This document shows positions 36,059 through 44,203 of a stretch of DNA of 64,000 bases, piece after piece. Source of the DNA: Pseudoalteromonas sp. Z1A8 (GTDB taxonomy: Bacteria > Pseudomonadota > Gammaproteobacteria > Enterobacterales > Alteromonadaceae); the NCBI RefSeq assembly GCF_011378855.1, contig NZ_WTLB01000005.1, forward strand, positions 62,001-126,000. The letters run 5' to 3'. The notes below the pieces were generated by a model, which was given only the letters and a program-made list of their open reading frames with translations, searched no databases and was not told the DNA's origin. The position numbers and the translations under genes were made by a program. Position 1 is the first letter of the stretch. Each line of letters opens with the position of its first letter.

Positions 36059-37414
36059 TTAGTTTATGGTTTTGTTATCAGCCAGCTGCGTTTGAATGCG
36101 CTTTACTTCAGGCTCGGTAAGTTTGTAACGTGTTATAAAAATTAAACATGCCACGGTACAAATTACTGGAATACCAGCAAAGGCGAGTAAAATGCCTGAT
36201 AACGTGTGTTCTGATTGCTCTTGATTAGGCACATATGCATAGCCAGATAATATCCACCCTGCAATAGCACCGCCGATTGCAAAGCCTAGTTTTATTGCCA
36301 ATAAATGACCCGAAAACGTAACTGCTGTTAATCTGCGACCAATTTTTAATGCGCCGTAGTCAACCGTATCAGCCACCATCGAAAACATAATTGGGGTAAT
36401 AATCATGTGGGCAAAGTTAGCAATAAAGTACACAATAAAAATGGTTACGATTGCGTCGCTCTCAAGTACGTAAAACATGCTGTGAGAAATAATTACGACC
36501 ACTAAAGCGACAATGAAAAGTGTTTTCTTTTCAATAAATTTGGTTAAAAAGTTGGTAGATATAGCGCCCAATACTGAGCCAATTGCTGAGAGTGTTAAAA
36601 AGTTAGAAGTAAGTGAGGCTTCTCCTACGTAGTACTTAATATAATGCGGTGCTACTGAGGCTCTAACGCCAATTAATATTAATGTTGCTAGGCTTATAAC
36701 AGCTATAACAACCCATTGATCGTTTTTAAATAAGCTTAAAAATTCAAGGAAGGCATTCTTTTTACTTTGCGCGGGTTTAACTTGTTTGGTTTCTTTGGTC
36801 ATTTTAAAACACAGTAAAAAACACGCTGCGGCAAGTCCGCCTAAAAACACCATGGCTAGTGGGTAACCTACTACATCGTTGCCGTCGCCAAAAAAGGCAA
36901 CCAGCTTAGGCAGTGCCCATACAATTACAAGCAGTGCTGCCATTGCCATTGCAAATCGGTATGACTGTAGCGATGCGCGCTCTTTAGGATCGTTTGTCAT
37001 TACTGCGCCAAGTGCACCGTACGGTATATTAATGGCGGTATAACACGTCATTAATAACCCGTAAGTTAAGTAGGCATATATAAGCTTGCCCGTAGAATCA
37101 AAATCGGGGGTTATAAATGCTAAGCAAGCAAACACACCGTACGGCACAGCTAAAAATAATATGTAAGGGCGGTAAGAACCCCAACGGCTACGCGTTCTAT
37201 CGGCAATGCTGCCCATTATTGGATCGGTAATACCATCAAATAAACGAACCGCTAAAAGTAGCGTACCCGCAGCAGCTGCAGATAAACCGTAAACATCGGT
37301 ATAAAATATCAACATAAAGTTAGCGACCATTTGAAATACAATATTACTGGCTGTATCACCTAGGCCGTACCCTATTTTTTCTTTAATTGTGAGTGTGTGT
37401 TTTGTGTTGTTCAT
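36059..37414 (-). CDS. GPH-family sugar:cation symporter (xyloside type)
   Basis: A 451-residue, twelve-helix transporter of the glycoside-pentoside-hexuronide family. The family start KEKIGYGLGDTASNIVFQ is followed by FDGITDPIMGSIADRTRSRWG, which contains the conserved cation-site Asp residues, and INIPYGALGAVMTND. It would carry xylo-oligosaccharides or xylosides across the inner membrane with Na+ or H+. It is the first gene of the operon with the GH43, and the strongest operator of the xylan set lies 27 bases before its start codon. Confidence 0.9.
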   Translation of the reverse strand: MNNTKHTLTIKEKIGYGLGDTASNIVFQMVANFMLIFYTDVYGLSAAAAGTLLLAVRLFDGITDPIMGSIADRTRSRWGSYRPYILFLAVPYGVFACLAFITPDFDSTGKLIYAYLTYGLLMTCYTAINIPYGALGAVMTNDPKERASLQSYRFAMAMAALLVIVWALPKLVAFFGDGNDVVGYPLAMVFLGGLAAACFLLCFKMTKETKQVKPAQSKKNAFLEFLSLFKNDQWVVIAVISLATLILIGVRASVAPHYIKYYVGEASLTSNFLTLSAIGSVLGAISTNFLTKFIEKKTLFIVALVVVIISHSMFYVLESDAIVTIFIVYFIANFAHMIITPIMFSMVADTVDYGALKIGRRLTAVTFSGHLLAIKLGFAIGGAIAGWILSGYAYVPNQEQSEHTLSGILLAFAGIPVICTVACLIFITRYKLTEPEVKRIQTQLADNKTIN

Positions 37415-37440
37415 GTGTGCTCAATTTTCAATGCAAATCG

Positions 37441-37461
37441 ATATAGTCAAAAATACTATAT
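37441..37461. promoter_or_regulatory. NrtR-like operator of the symporter/GH43 operon (site 7)
   Basis: ATATAGT (37441-37447) and ACTATAT (37455-37461) are perfect 7-base arms around CAAAAAT, core GT-N7-AC. It is the most symmetrical site of the set and lies 27 bases upstream of the symporter ATG. Confidence 0.75.
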
Positions 37462-37730
37462 GCATTTTTAGCACATGTAAACATTTATGTTACATTTTTA
37501 ATCAACTGGTAATTTATTTAATACATGACGCTAATTTGGCGTTAAATTTACTAACATACAAAGGTATTATTCGTTCGATAAAAAACCAATACCAAACCAA
37601 AGTCGAATATCGCCGTTAATGCGTAAAAACAGGGACAGTGTATAAAGTGATTAATTAAATAGATGTGATTGTTTTAGATAGGATTTATAAATGTTTTTTA
37701 TTTGCGCTTTAAGCGCCTTTTATATACTCT

Positions 37731-37749
37731 TAATAGTCTTTATAACAAT
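37731..37749. promoter_or_regulatory. NrtR-like operator before the Nudix regulator (site 8)
   Basis: TAATAGTCTTTATAACAAT has core GT-CTTTATA-AC. It lies 30 bases before the regulator ATG, which suggests autoregulation. The 364-base divergent region between symporter and regulator holds this and site 7, and no ORF. Confidence 0.6.
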
Positions 37750-37778
37750 ATGTATGTATAGCATTGGCTGAGTAATTT

Positions 37779-38507
37779 ATGCACCATAAAACATCAAATA
37801 TTTCTAACAATATTGACGAAGAATCGATTCCTGATGACTGCATTAGTAATCTAACCGTAGATAATATTGTATTTGCTATTCATGAAGGTAAGTTAAAAGT
37901 GCTGCTGGTTAAATATAATCGCGGTCTTGCAACAAGCCAATGGGGTTTAATTGGTCATTGGGTTCGTAAAGACGAAAACTTAGACCTTGCAGCTCTGCGT
38001 GTTGTTAAAAGTACCACCGGTGTTGAAAACCTGTACTTAGATCAGTTAGGTGCATTTGGTAACGTAGACCGCTACCCCGCTAGGCGTATTATAACTATTG
38101 TTTACTACTCGCTCGTACGCTTTGAAGAAACCAATCTTGTGAGTGGCGATAACGCTGTAGAGTGTGAATGGTTTGATGTAAATAACGTCCCTAGTTTAAT
38201 GTTTGACCACGCCGACATTTTAAAAAGTGGCCTTGATTACTTACGCTATAAAGTAAGGCACGAGCCGATTGGTTTTAGTTTACTTCCTGAAAAATTCACC
38301 CTGCTTGAGCTACAAGGAATTTACGAGTCGATTTTAAATAAGTCACTCGATAAACCTAACTTTAGACGTAAGTTTCAAAAAATGAACTTACTAATAAACT
38401 GCAAAGAAAAACAAACCAACGTAGCCCATAGAGCAGCTACTTTGTACCGTTTTGACATAAACGTATATGAAAAATTAAGAGAGTTTGGTTTTACATTTGA
38501 GTTTTAA
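37779..38507 (+). CDS. NrtR-type Nudix transcriptional regulator
   Basis: A 242-residue protein. Residues about 24-160 are a Nudix fold (DNIVFAIHEGKLKVLLVKYNR start). Its Nudix box is degenerate: where hydrolases have REUxEExGU it has RVVKSTTGV, so the metal-binding Glu residues are gone. The last 75 residues hold the winged helix typical of the NrtR family (EKFTLLELQGIYESIL, then NFRRKFQKMNLL). NrtR proteins bind palindromes with a GT-N7-AC core, and eight candidate sites lie at or near this and the xylan genes. I infer a xylan regulator that senses a pentose metabolite. The ligand is unknown. Confidence 0.85.
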   Translation: MHHKTSNISNNIDEESIPDDCISNLTVDNIVFAIHEGKLKVLLVKYNRGLATSQWGLIGHWVRKDENLDLAALRVVKSTTGVENLYLDQLGAFGNVDRYPARRIITIVYYSLVRFEETNLVSGDNAVECEWFDVNNVPSLMFDHADILKSGLDYLRYKVRHEPIGFSLLPEKFTLLELQGIYESILNKSLDKPNFRRKFQKMNLLINCKEKQTNVAHRAATLYRFDINVYEKLREFGFTFEF

Positions 38508-38546
38508 ATAATTTGATTTTTGTATACCGTAAAATCAAAATACACG

Positions 38547-38593
38547 TGTAGGTTAGCTGTACAACGTAATTTAAAAGCGTTGGCTAACCTACA
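38547..38593. repeat. Long inverted repeat between convergent genes
   Basis: TGTAGGTTAGC (38547-38557) pairs with GCTAACCTACA (38583-38593), and CAACG/CGTTG extend the stem inside past a small bulge. It stands between the stop codons of the Nudix regulator and the FAH-type hydratase. There is no T tract on either side, so it is a terminator-like structure of uncertain use. Confidence 0.6.
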
Positions 38594-38606
38594 GAACCTC
38601 AGTGTA

Positions 38607-39404
38607 TCAACATGAAAATTCGACTGTAATCTCTCCTAAACCTTCGTACTTTATTGATGTTTTTTTATTTATATCTAATTGCATTAGACCGTTATAAGAG
38701 CCTGTAATAAAAATATGGCCTGCTTTTAATTCAAACCCATTCGCCGTTAAAAAGTTAACAGCCCAATATAAAGGAAGTTGTGGCAAACCTGCAGGATGCT
38801 TCCCTGCATAGCTTTGTAAATCTTCGCCCTGTTTAACATCAATATTTATATCACTGCTCTCATATGCTTTTTTAACGTCTACTTTAGGGCCTAAATATAC
38901 ACCTTGATTAGATAATCCATCGGCCAATTTTTCATAGTGTGTTGCTTGATAACCCTCTGGAAATCTGTTCTGAATAAGCTCCAACGCTAAATGGGCGCTA
39001 CCAATAGCATTATCTATTTCCTCATTTTTATATTCTTCATAGCTTGCTAGGTCTTTGTTTAGCACAAATGCAATTTCTGGCTCAATGAGCGCTTTATTAT
39101 TTTTTGTAAAAAGAGCACAACGTTCCATAGATTTAACCGGTGCATGCAAAAGCGGCGCGAGAGTAATCGTGCCATCACCTGATGGAAGCATACATTTCCA
39201 ACCATACACTTTTTGATTATTTAGCTTAATCATCAACTTCTGAACTGCTAAAACGTCGTCTATAGAATTAAGCGTTATATCTGATGATAAGTCAGGTACC
39301 TCGATACCTTGCTCTCTTTTATTTAGTAAATGCTTAGCTATATGTTCAAGCAAGATTGAGTTATCCACTGTAGTTCCTTTTTTGCTATTGAAAGTAATTT
39401 GCAT
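38607..39404 (-). CDS. Fumarylacetoacetate hydrolase-superfamily 2-keto-4-pentenoate hydratase-like protein
   Basis: A 265-residue cytosolic protein. YGWKCMLPSGDG and LIEPEIAFVLNKDL are the segments seen in MhpD/catechol-path hydratases, with acidic metal ligands in EPEIAF. LALELIQNRF and SNQGVYLGPKV continue the pattern. Such enzymes hydrate 2-keto-4-enoic acids with Mg2+. It is divergent from the galactan-locus TonB receptor across an AAACAT-N3-ATGTTT operator, so it is co-regulated. A role on a keto-deoxy or unsaturated sugar acid is possible but not established for this pathway. Confidence 0.75.
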   Translation of the reverse strand: MQITFNSKKGTTVDNSILLEHIAKHLLNKREQGIEVPDLSSDITLNSIDDVLAVQKLMIKLNNQKVYGWKCMLPSGDGTITLAPLLHAPVKSMERCALFTKNNKALIEPEIAFVLNKDLASYEEYKNEEIDNAIGSAHLALELIQNRFPEGYQATHYEKLADGLSNQGVYLGPKVDVKKAYESSDINIDVKQGEDLQSYAGKHPAGLPQLPLYWAVNFLTANGFELKAGHIFITGSYNGLMQLDINKKTSIKYEGLGEITVEFSC

Positions 39405-39423
39405 AGCAATAATAACAGTGTTC

Positions 39424-39452
39424 TTGACAATTAAACATATGATGTTTAGATT
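39424..39452 (+). promoter_or_regulatory. GntR-type operator in the promoter of the TonB receptor (site A)
   Basis: TTGACA (39424-39429) and TAGATT (39447-39452) are 17 bases apart. The perfect inverted repeat AAACAT-ATG-ATGTTT (39433-39447) fills the spacer. The site may also serve the divergent hydratase gene. Confidence 0.8.
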
Positions 39453-39556
39453 TGTCGAACGTTATTCTTTTGCGAATTTACTTCTTGTTAAGTGAGTAAA
39501 CTCTCAAAGGTTGAACTTTATCTGACAACACGACACACAAATATATGGAGATCACT

Positions 39557-42388
39557 ATGCGTTCAAAGAAAAAAATTGCACTCGGTGTTTTAGCCGCTCT
39601 CTCAAGCTGTTCATTTGCTCAAGCTGCTACAAACGATAAAGTAAAAGACGATACTGAAGTCATTGTTGTAACGGGTGTTCGTTCAAGTCTCGAGGCCGCA
39701 TCATCTCTAAAACGTTACAGCGATAGTGTTCAAGATAGTATTGTTGCTGAGGATATTGGTAAGTTTCCCGATCAAAATGTGGCTGAGTCTTTACAACGTG
39801 TTCCTGGTGTTTCAATTAACCGTGTAAATGGTGAGGGCTCAAAAATAACCGTTCGTGGTTTTGGCCCAGAATTTAACGTTGTTACGTTAAACGGACGCAC
39901 ATTAGCCACTTCTGAAATTGGTCGTTCGTTTGATTTTCAAGTATTAGCAGCAGAGCTAATATCAGGTGCTGATGTAGTCAAGTCACCTACGGCTAAAACA
40001 CCTGAAGGGAGCATTGGTGCTTATGTTAACGTTAAGACTGCACGCCCTTTAGATAACCCCGGATTGCATGTGTTGGGCTCTGTAAATGCTAAATACAGTG
40101 AGCTTTCTGGCGAAACAAGTCCTGAATACTCTGCGTTATTTAGCAATACGTTTGCTGATGAAACATTTGGTTTTAATATTGCCCTTTCACAACAAAAAAG
40201 TGATAACCGATACGATTCAATGGGCACAACCCGTTGGTTATTACTTAATAATGAGCCGGGTGTGATTGAAGGCGACATTCATAATTTAGATGGCAATGTG
40301 GTTACGCCAACTATGCTTCGCCATGCCGGGCGAATTGAATACGCATTAGGGCAAGAGCATCGCGAACGTACTGGCATTAATACCAGTTTTCAGTGGGCAC
40401 CAGATTCAACTTTTACAAATACCTTTGATTACATGTATACGGATCTCTCAGTAGAAACTCAAACTCAAGGTTTGCAAGCCGGCTTACAGTATCCTAATTG
40501 GCGAAATGTGGTTGTATCAGACAACGGTACTATTTTATCAGGCACTAAGTTTTCGGGTAAAACACTGGGCGGAACCGGTGAAAATATTGATTTTAGAATT
40601 GATGGTTTATTTCAAGAGCTGGAGTCAAAATCAAAAACACAGGCATTTGGGTTTAATTCTGTAAAAGAATTTGATGTATTAACGCTTGAGTTTGATATAA
40701 GCCATTCAACATCAAAATCAACGCCGCGTAGCGACTTATTAGTTCCTAATTATATTTCACCAGAGCGAAACGACAGTTTAAATTTTGATTTTAGAAACAC
40801 TGATACCGTTAATTTAGACACAACCATTGATTATGCTTCGCCGACAAGCGTGAGAGCACATTGGAATCAAGTTTCACATTACGAATTAGAAGACACGATT
40901 ACGGAGCTGCAAACAAAAGGGAAATACCTACTCGATTTAGAGTTTGCTGAAAGCCTAACCTTAGATTCAATCGATTTTGGTATTGCGTATTCAGATCGCG
41001 AAAAAGTAAGAGATCGCTTTGAAACATTCCATGAAGATAACTGTGGTTTAGTAGCACCGAATGCCGATATTTGTGGCGAACTTAGAGATATGCCTGATGA
41101 CATATTTTCAGCAAGTCCCTATTCAGATTTTTTAAGTAGTGAGCCAGGTAATTTTCCGCGTGACTTTTTGTTTGCTGATATAAATAAATACCATAGCGCT
41201 ATTCGTGATATGACCAAAAATCCAAATTGGCCAAACGAGCAATATAACGAAATCGCATCATCAAGCGTCACCGAAGAGAAAATAAGTGCTTATTCGCAGT
41301 TTAATCTCAGCGGCTTAATTGGTGATTACGATTGGCGCGGTAATGTGGGAGTCCGTTATGTAAAAACGGATACAAGCTCAAGCGGTTACGGAAAAAGGCG
41401 CCTAGGTTATACGGGCGAGCTTGATAATGGCCAACCTTTATTAGTTGTTGATTACACAGACTCAGGAAGCCTTAAAGCCAAAAATAGTTACACTAACTGG
41501 TTACCTAGCGCTAATTTTAGTATTAATTTAAGTGATAACTTATTGGTAAGAGCCGCAGCGGCTAAAGTTATGTCGCGCCCTGCCATTGACGACATTGGCG
41601 TACAAACAACGTATACCGATATGCAAGCAGGTAGCTTTTCTCAAACAGGTGGCAATCCTTATTTAGCACCTTATAAAGCTAATCAATACGATTTATCTTT
41701 TGAATATTATAGTGATAGCGGCGATTCTTACGCGGTTAACTTTTTCAAAAAGGATATATCTAGCACAATTGCACAAATAACTTATCTAGATAATACGCCT
41801 GATATTTGGGATGGGTCGCAATACGTTGATTCAAACGTAAGTATTGATGGATACGGCAATGTAAACGAAACTATTAATACTAAACAAAACCAATCAGGCG
41901 GCTCAATTACTGGAGTAGAACTTGCTGTACAACATAATATGGATTATTTACCGAGCTTTTTAAATGGCTTAGGTGTGCAAGCAAACTATACATGGGCTGA
42001 TACTACAAATAAAAACACACAAAAAATAGAGCTTCCAGGTGTGACCGACCCAGGTGATAAATTAGAGGGATTTGCCGAAAACTCTTATAACATTGTTGCC
42101 TACTACGACAAAAATGCATTTCAAGCGCGTTTAGCCTACAACTGGCGAGATGACTTTTTAAGTAGCCGAGCAGGTATACGCAGTGGTGGATTACCAGAGC
42201 ATACTGCAGCTTATGGTCAGCTCGACTTTAGTATGTCTTATGCGGTTAACGATAACTTTACGCTAACAGGCGAAGCAATAAATATAACTGATGAACGTAC
42301 CTATCAATATGCCGATGTAAAAGAGCGCGTTATTAATACCCAATATACTGGTCCGCGTTACCGTATAGGTATACGCGCTAAGTTTTAA
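39557..42388 (+). CDS. TonB-dependent receptor of the galactan locus
   Basis: A 943-residue outer-membrane receptor. Its signal peptide is MRSKKKIALGVLAALSSCSFAQA. The TonB box is EVIVVTGVR, and the plug segments are IGKFPDQNVAESLQRVPGVSI, GSKITVRGFGPEFNVVTLNGR and GSIGAYVNVKTARPL. The barrel ends in YRIGIRAKF. The start at 39557 has GGAG eight bases before it and is preferred to the in-frame ATG at 39545. It belongs to the same large subclass as the 31511 receptor and presumably imports galactan oligosaccharides. A terminator follows. Confidence 0.93.
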   Translation: MRSKKKIALGVLAALSSCSFAQAATNDKVKDDTEVIVVTGVRSSLEAASSLKRYSDSVQDSIVAEDIGKFPDQNVAESLQRVPGVSINRVNGEGSKITVRGFGPEFNVVTLNGRTLATSEIGRSFDFQVLAAELISGADVVKSPTAKTPEGSIGAYVNVKTARPLDNPGLHVLGSVNAKYSELSGETSPEYSALFSNTFADETFGFNIALSQQKSDNRYDSMGTTRWLLLNNEPGVIEGDIHNLDGNVVTPTMLRHAGRIEYALGQEHRERTGINTSFQWAPDSTFTNTFDYMYTDLSVETQTQGLQAGLQYPNWRNVVVSDNGTILSGTKFSGKTLGGTGENIDFRIDGLFQELESKSKTQAFGFNSVKEFDVLTLEFDISHSTSKSTPRSDLLVPNYISPERNDSLNFDFRNTDTVNLDTTIDYASPTSVRAHWNQVSHYELEDTITELQTKGKYLLDLEFAESLTLDSIDFGIAYSDREKVRDRFETFHEDNCGLVAPNADICGELRDMPDDIFSASPYSDFLSSEPGNFPRDFLFADINKYHSAIRDMTKNPNWPNEQYNEIASSSVTEEKISAYSQFNLSGLIGDYDWRGNVGVRYVKTDTSSSGYGKRRLGYTGELDNGQPLLVVDYTDSGSLKAKNSYTNWLPSANFSINLSDNLLVRAAAAKVMSRPAIDDIGVQTTYTDMQAGSFSQTGGNPYLAPYKANQYDLSFEYYSDSGDSYAVNFFKKDISSTIAQITYLDNTPDIWDGSQYVDSNVSIDGYGNVNETINTKQNQSGGSITGVELAVQHNMDYLPSFLNGLGVQANYTWADTTNKNTQKIELPGVTDPGDKLEGFAENSYNIVAYYDKNAFQARLAYNWRDDFLSSRAGIRSGGLPEHTAAYGQLDFSMSYAVNDNFTLTGEAINITDERTYQYADVKERVINTQYTGPRYRIGIRAKF

Positions 42389-42417
42389 CGCTTTATTGAA
42401 ATAACCCAAATTGCTAT

Positions 42418-42441
42418 AAAGATCGCTCATCAGCGATCTTT
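42418..42441 (+). terminator. Terminator of the galactan TonB receptor gene
   Basis: AAAGATCGCT and AGCGATCTTT make a 10-bp stem about CATC, about 30 bases past the stop codon. The T-rich tail is short. Confidence 0.78.
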
Positions 42442-42524
42442 ATTATATTCCCACTATGTCACTTTTAAACATATAAACAACGATTAAAATTAGTTACCAC
42501 TCCCCCTATTTTGTGCACATTACA

Positions 42525-42554
42525 TTGACCAGTCAAACATAATATGTTTATATT
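42525..42554 (+). promoter_or_regulatory. Promoter and operator of the first GntR gene (site B)
   Basis: TTGACC (42525-42530) and TATATT (42549-42554, spacer 18) flank the perfect repeat AAACAT-AAT-ATGTTT (42535-42549). The start codon follows only six bases after the -10 box, so transcription is expected to begin at or near the ATG. Confidence 0.78.
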
Positions 42555-42560
42555 AAAGAT

Positions 42561-43298
42561 ATGAGCGAACTTATATATTACGACCTAAAACAAACATCAG
42601 GAATGGCAGCAAGCCTTTCTGTTCAAGTGGCTAAAGAAATTGGCAGACGCATTGTGTCTGGATCATTTGAAGCCGGCAGTTTAATTGATGATGAAGATGC
42701 ACTCGCTAAACGCTACCAAGTAAGCCGTGTAGTAGTACGCGACGCGGTAAAAATCTTAGTAAGCAAAGGCCTACTTGATGTACGCAGAGGTATTGGTACG
42801 CGTGTACTACCTCGTGATAGATGGAATATGCTAGACGATGACGTATTAGCATGGCATTTATCAGCACCACCTAATCGTAAATTTTTAGAGCAATTAATGG
42901 ACGTGCGCCTAGCCTTTGAGCCAAAAGCAGCACGTTGGGCAGCTGAACGTGCGCGCCCTGAGGATTTAATTGAAATTGCAGCCGCATGCGAGCGCATGGC
43001 TAAAACAGATAACAGCGTAGAAGATTTTATTATTGCTGATTCTTTATTTCATAAGGCCATTATAAAAGCAGCGCAAAATAGCTTTTTAGCTTCTATGGAA
43101 GGCGTTATTTATTCTGCACTTTTAGTTAGTATTAAAGTAACAAATAAAGACCCGCGCGATAACGGTGCATCTATTCCGTTTCATCGTGAAGTGTACGAAG
43201 CCATTGCTGCAAAAGATGGCGATAAAGCCGAATTTCTCACCGAAAAACTCCTTAAAGATGCCAGCTTTCGTCTTTCTGCGACAGTAAATAACAAATAG
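42561..43298 (+). CDS. GntR/FCD-family transcriptional regulator 1
   Basis: A 245-residue protein of the FadR subfamily. The winged helix (about residues 20-80) contains DEDALAKRYQVSRVVVRDAVKIL and LLDVRRGIGTRV. The C-terminal FCD sensor domain contains EQLMDVRLAFEPKAARWAAERARPED and ADSLFHKAIIKAAQNS. Its conserved start (MSEL-YYDL) is shared with the paralogue at 43367, which supports ATG 42561. The product probably binds AAACAT-N3-ATGTTT sites in the locus, including the one in its own promoter, and senses a keto-deoxy sugar acid. There is no Shine-Dalgarno sequence, and the transcript may be leaderless. Confidence 0.88.
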   Translation: MSELIYYDLKQTSGMAASLSVQVAKEIGRRIVSGSFEAGSLIDDEDALAKRYQVSRVVVRDAVKILVSKGLLDVRRGIGTRVLPRDRWNMLDDDVLAWHLSAPPNRKFLEQLMDVRLAFEPKAARWAAERARPEDLIEIAAACERMAKTDNSVEDFIIADSLFHKAIIKAAQNSFLASMEGVIYSALLVSIKVTNKDPRDNGASIPFHREVYEAIAAKDGDKAEFLTEKLLKDASFRLSATVNNK

Positions 43299-43366
43299 CC
43301 ATTGTTTATTGTCGCAAATTCATATAAATAGTACGTATAAATAAATAATACGGACACTAAGATACT

Positions 43367-44101
43367 ATGAGCGAATTAACATACTACGATCTAAGACGCA
43401 GCAGTGCCATGTCACCTAGCTTACCGGTACAGGTAGCTAAAGAATTAGGCCGTAGAATTGTTGCTGGCACATATACTCCTGGCACACTGATTGATGATGA
43501 AAACCGTTTAGCTGAACGTTTTCAAGTAAGTCGAGTTGTTGTTCGTGATGCAGTAAAAATTCTTGTTGGTAAAGGGCTTTTAGATGTACGCAGAGGCATT
43601 GGCACTCGTGTAAAAACCCGTGATAACTGGGCGTTGCTTGACGATGATGTTCTTGCGTGGCATTTAAGCGCCCCACTTAATCCTGAGTTTTTAACTCAAT
43701 TAATGGAGTTTCGTTTAGCATTTGAGCCCAAAGCAGCCAGTGTTGCAGCGCTTCGCGCAGAGCCTGAAGATATTAAAGCCATTGAAGATGCATTAAATGA
43801 AATGCAAAGCTCGGTAAGCGATTTAGATAAGTTTGTTATTGCTGATGCACATTTTCATGGCGCTATTTTACGCGCTTCTCATAATGAGCTATTTATTTCG
43901 ATGGAATGCGTTATTTTTTCAGCGTTGCTTGTGAGTATTAAAGTAACAAACCAAAGTGCACAAAGTAATCATGCTTCTATTCCGTTTCACCGAGAAGTAT
44001 TTGATGCTATTGCCACCGGTAATAGCGAAAAAGCACAAGCCCTTACAGAAAAGCTTTTAGCTGATGCTAAATCAAATTTAGCTAAGTTAATGGATATTTA
44101 A
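43367..44101 (+). CDS. GntR/FCD-family transcriptional regulator 2
   Basis: A 244-residue paralogue of the preceding gene and clearly a tandem duplicate. The shared parts include MSEL-YYDL, the helix region QVSRVVVRDAVKIL, and LLDVRRGIGTRVKTRDNWALLD, while the sensor domain is more different (FRLAFEPKAASVAALRAEPED). The two sensors may recognise different ligands or form mixed dimers. The ribosome-binding site is weak. An inverted repeat separates it from the convergent aldolase gene. Confidence 0.88.
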   Translation: MSELTYYDLRRSSAMSPSLPVQVAKELGRRIVAGTYTPGTLIDDENRLAERFQVSRVVVRDAVKILVGKGLLDVRRGIGTRVKTRDNWALLDDDVLAWHLSAPLNPEFLTQLMEFRLAFEPKAASVAALRAEPEDIKAIEDALNEMQSSVSDLDKFVIADAHFHGAILRASHNELFISMECVIFSALLVSIKVTNQSAQSNHASIPFHREVFDAIATGNSEKAQALTEKLLADAKSNLAKLMDI

Positions 44102-44114
44102 TTCATTTTAAATA

Positions 44115-44163
44115 GCACCGCTAACTCATCATTTATTGTGAGAGGAATGATGAGTAGCGATGC
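44115..44163. repeat. Inverted repeat between regulator 2 and dgoA
   Basis: CGCTAACTCATCATT (44119-44133) pairs with AATGATGAGTAGCG (44146-44159) with one bulged A, around TATTGTGAGAGG, and short outer pairs extend it. No T tract follows. It is probably the barrier between the two convergent transcripts. Confidence 0.6.
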
Positions 44164-44203
44164 AAGCACAACAACGTTTTATCGCAATTTTATTAAAAAT
44201 TAA

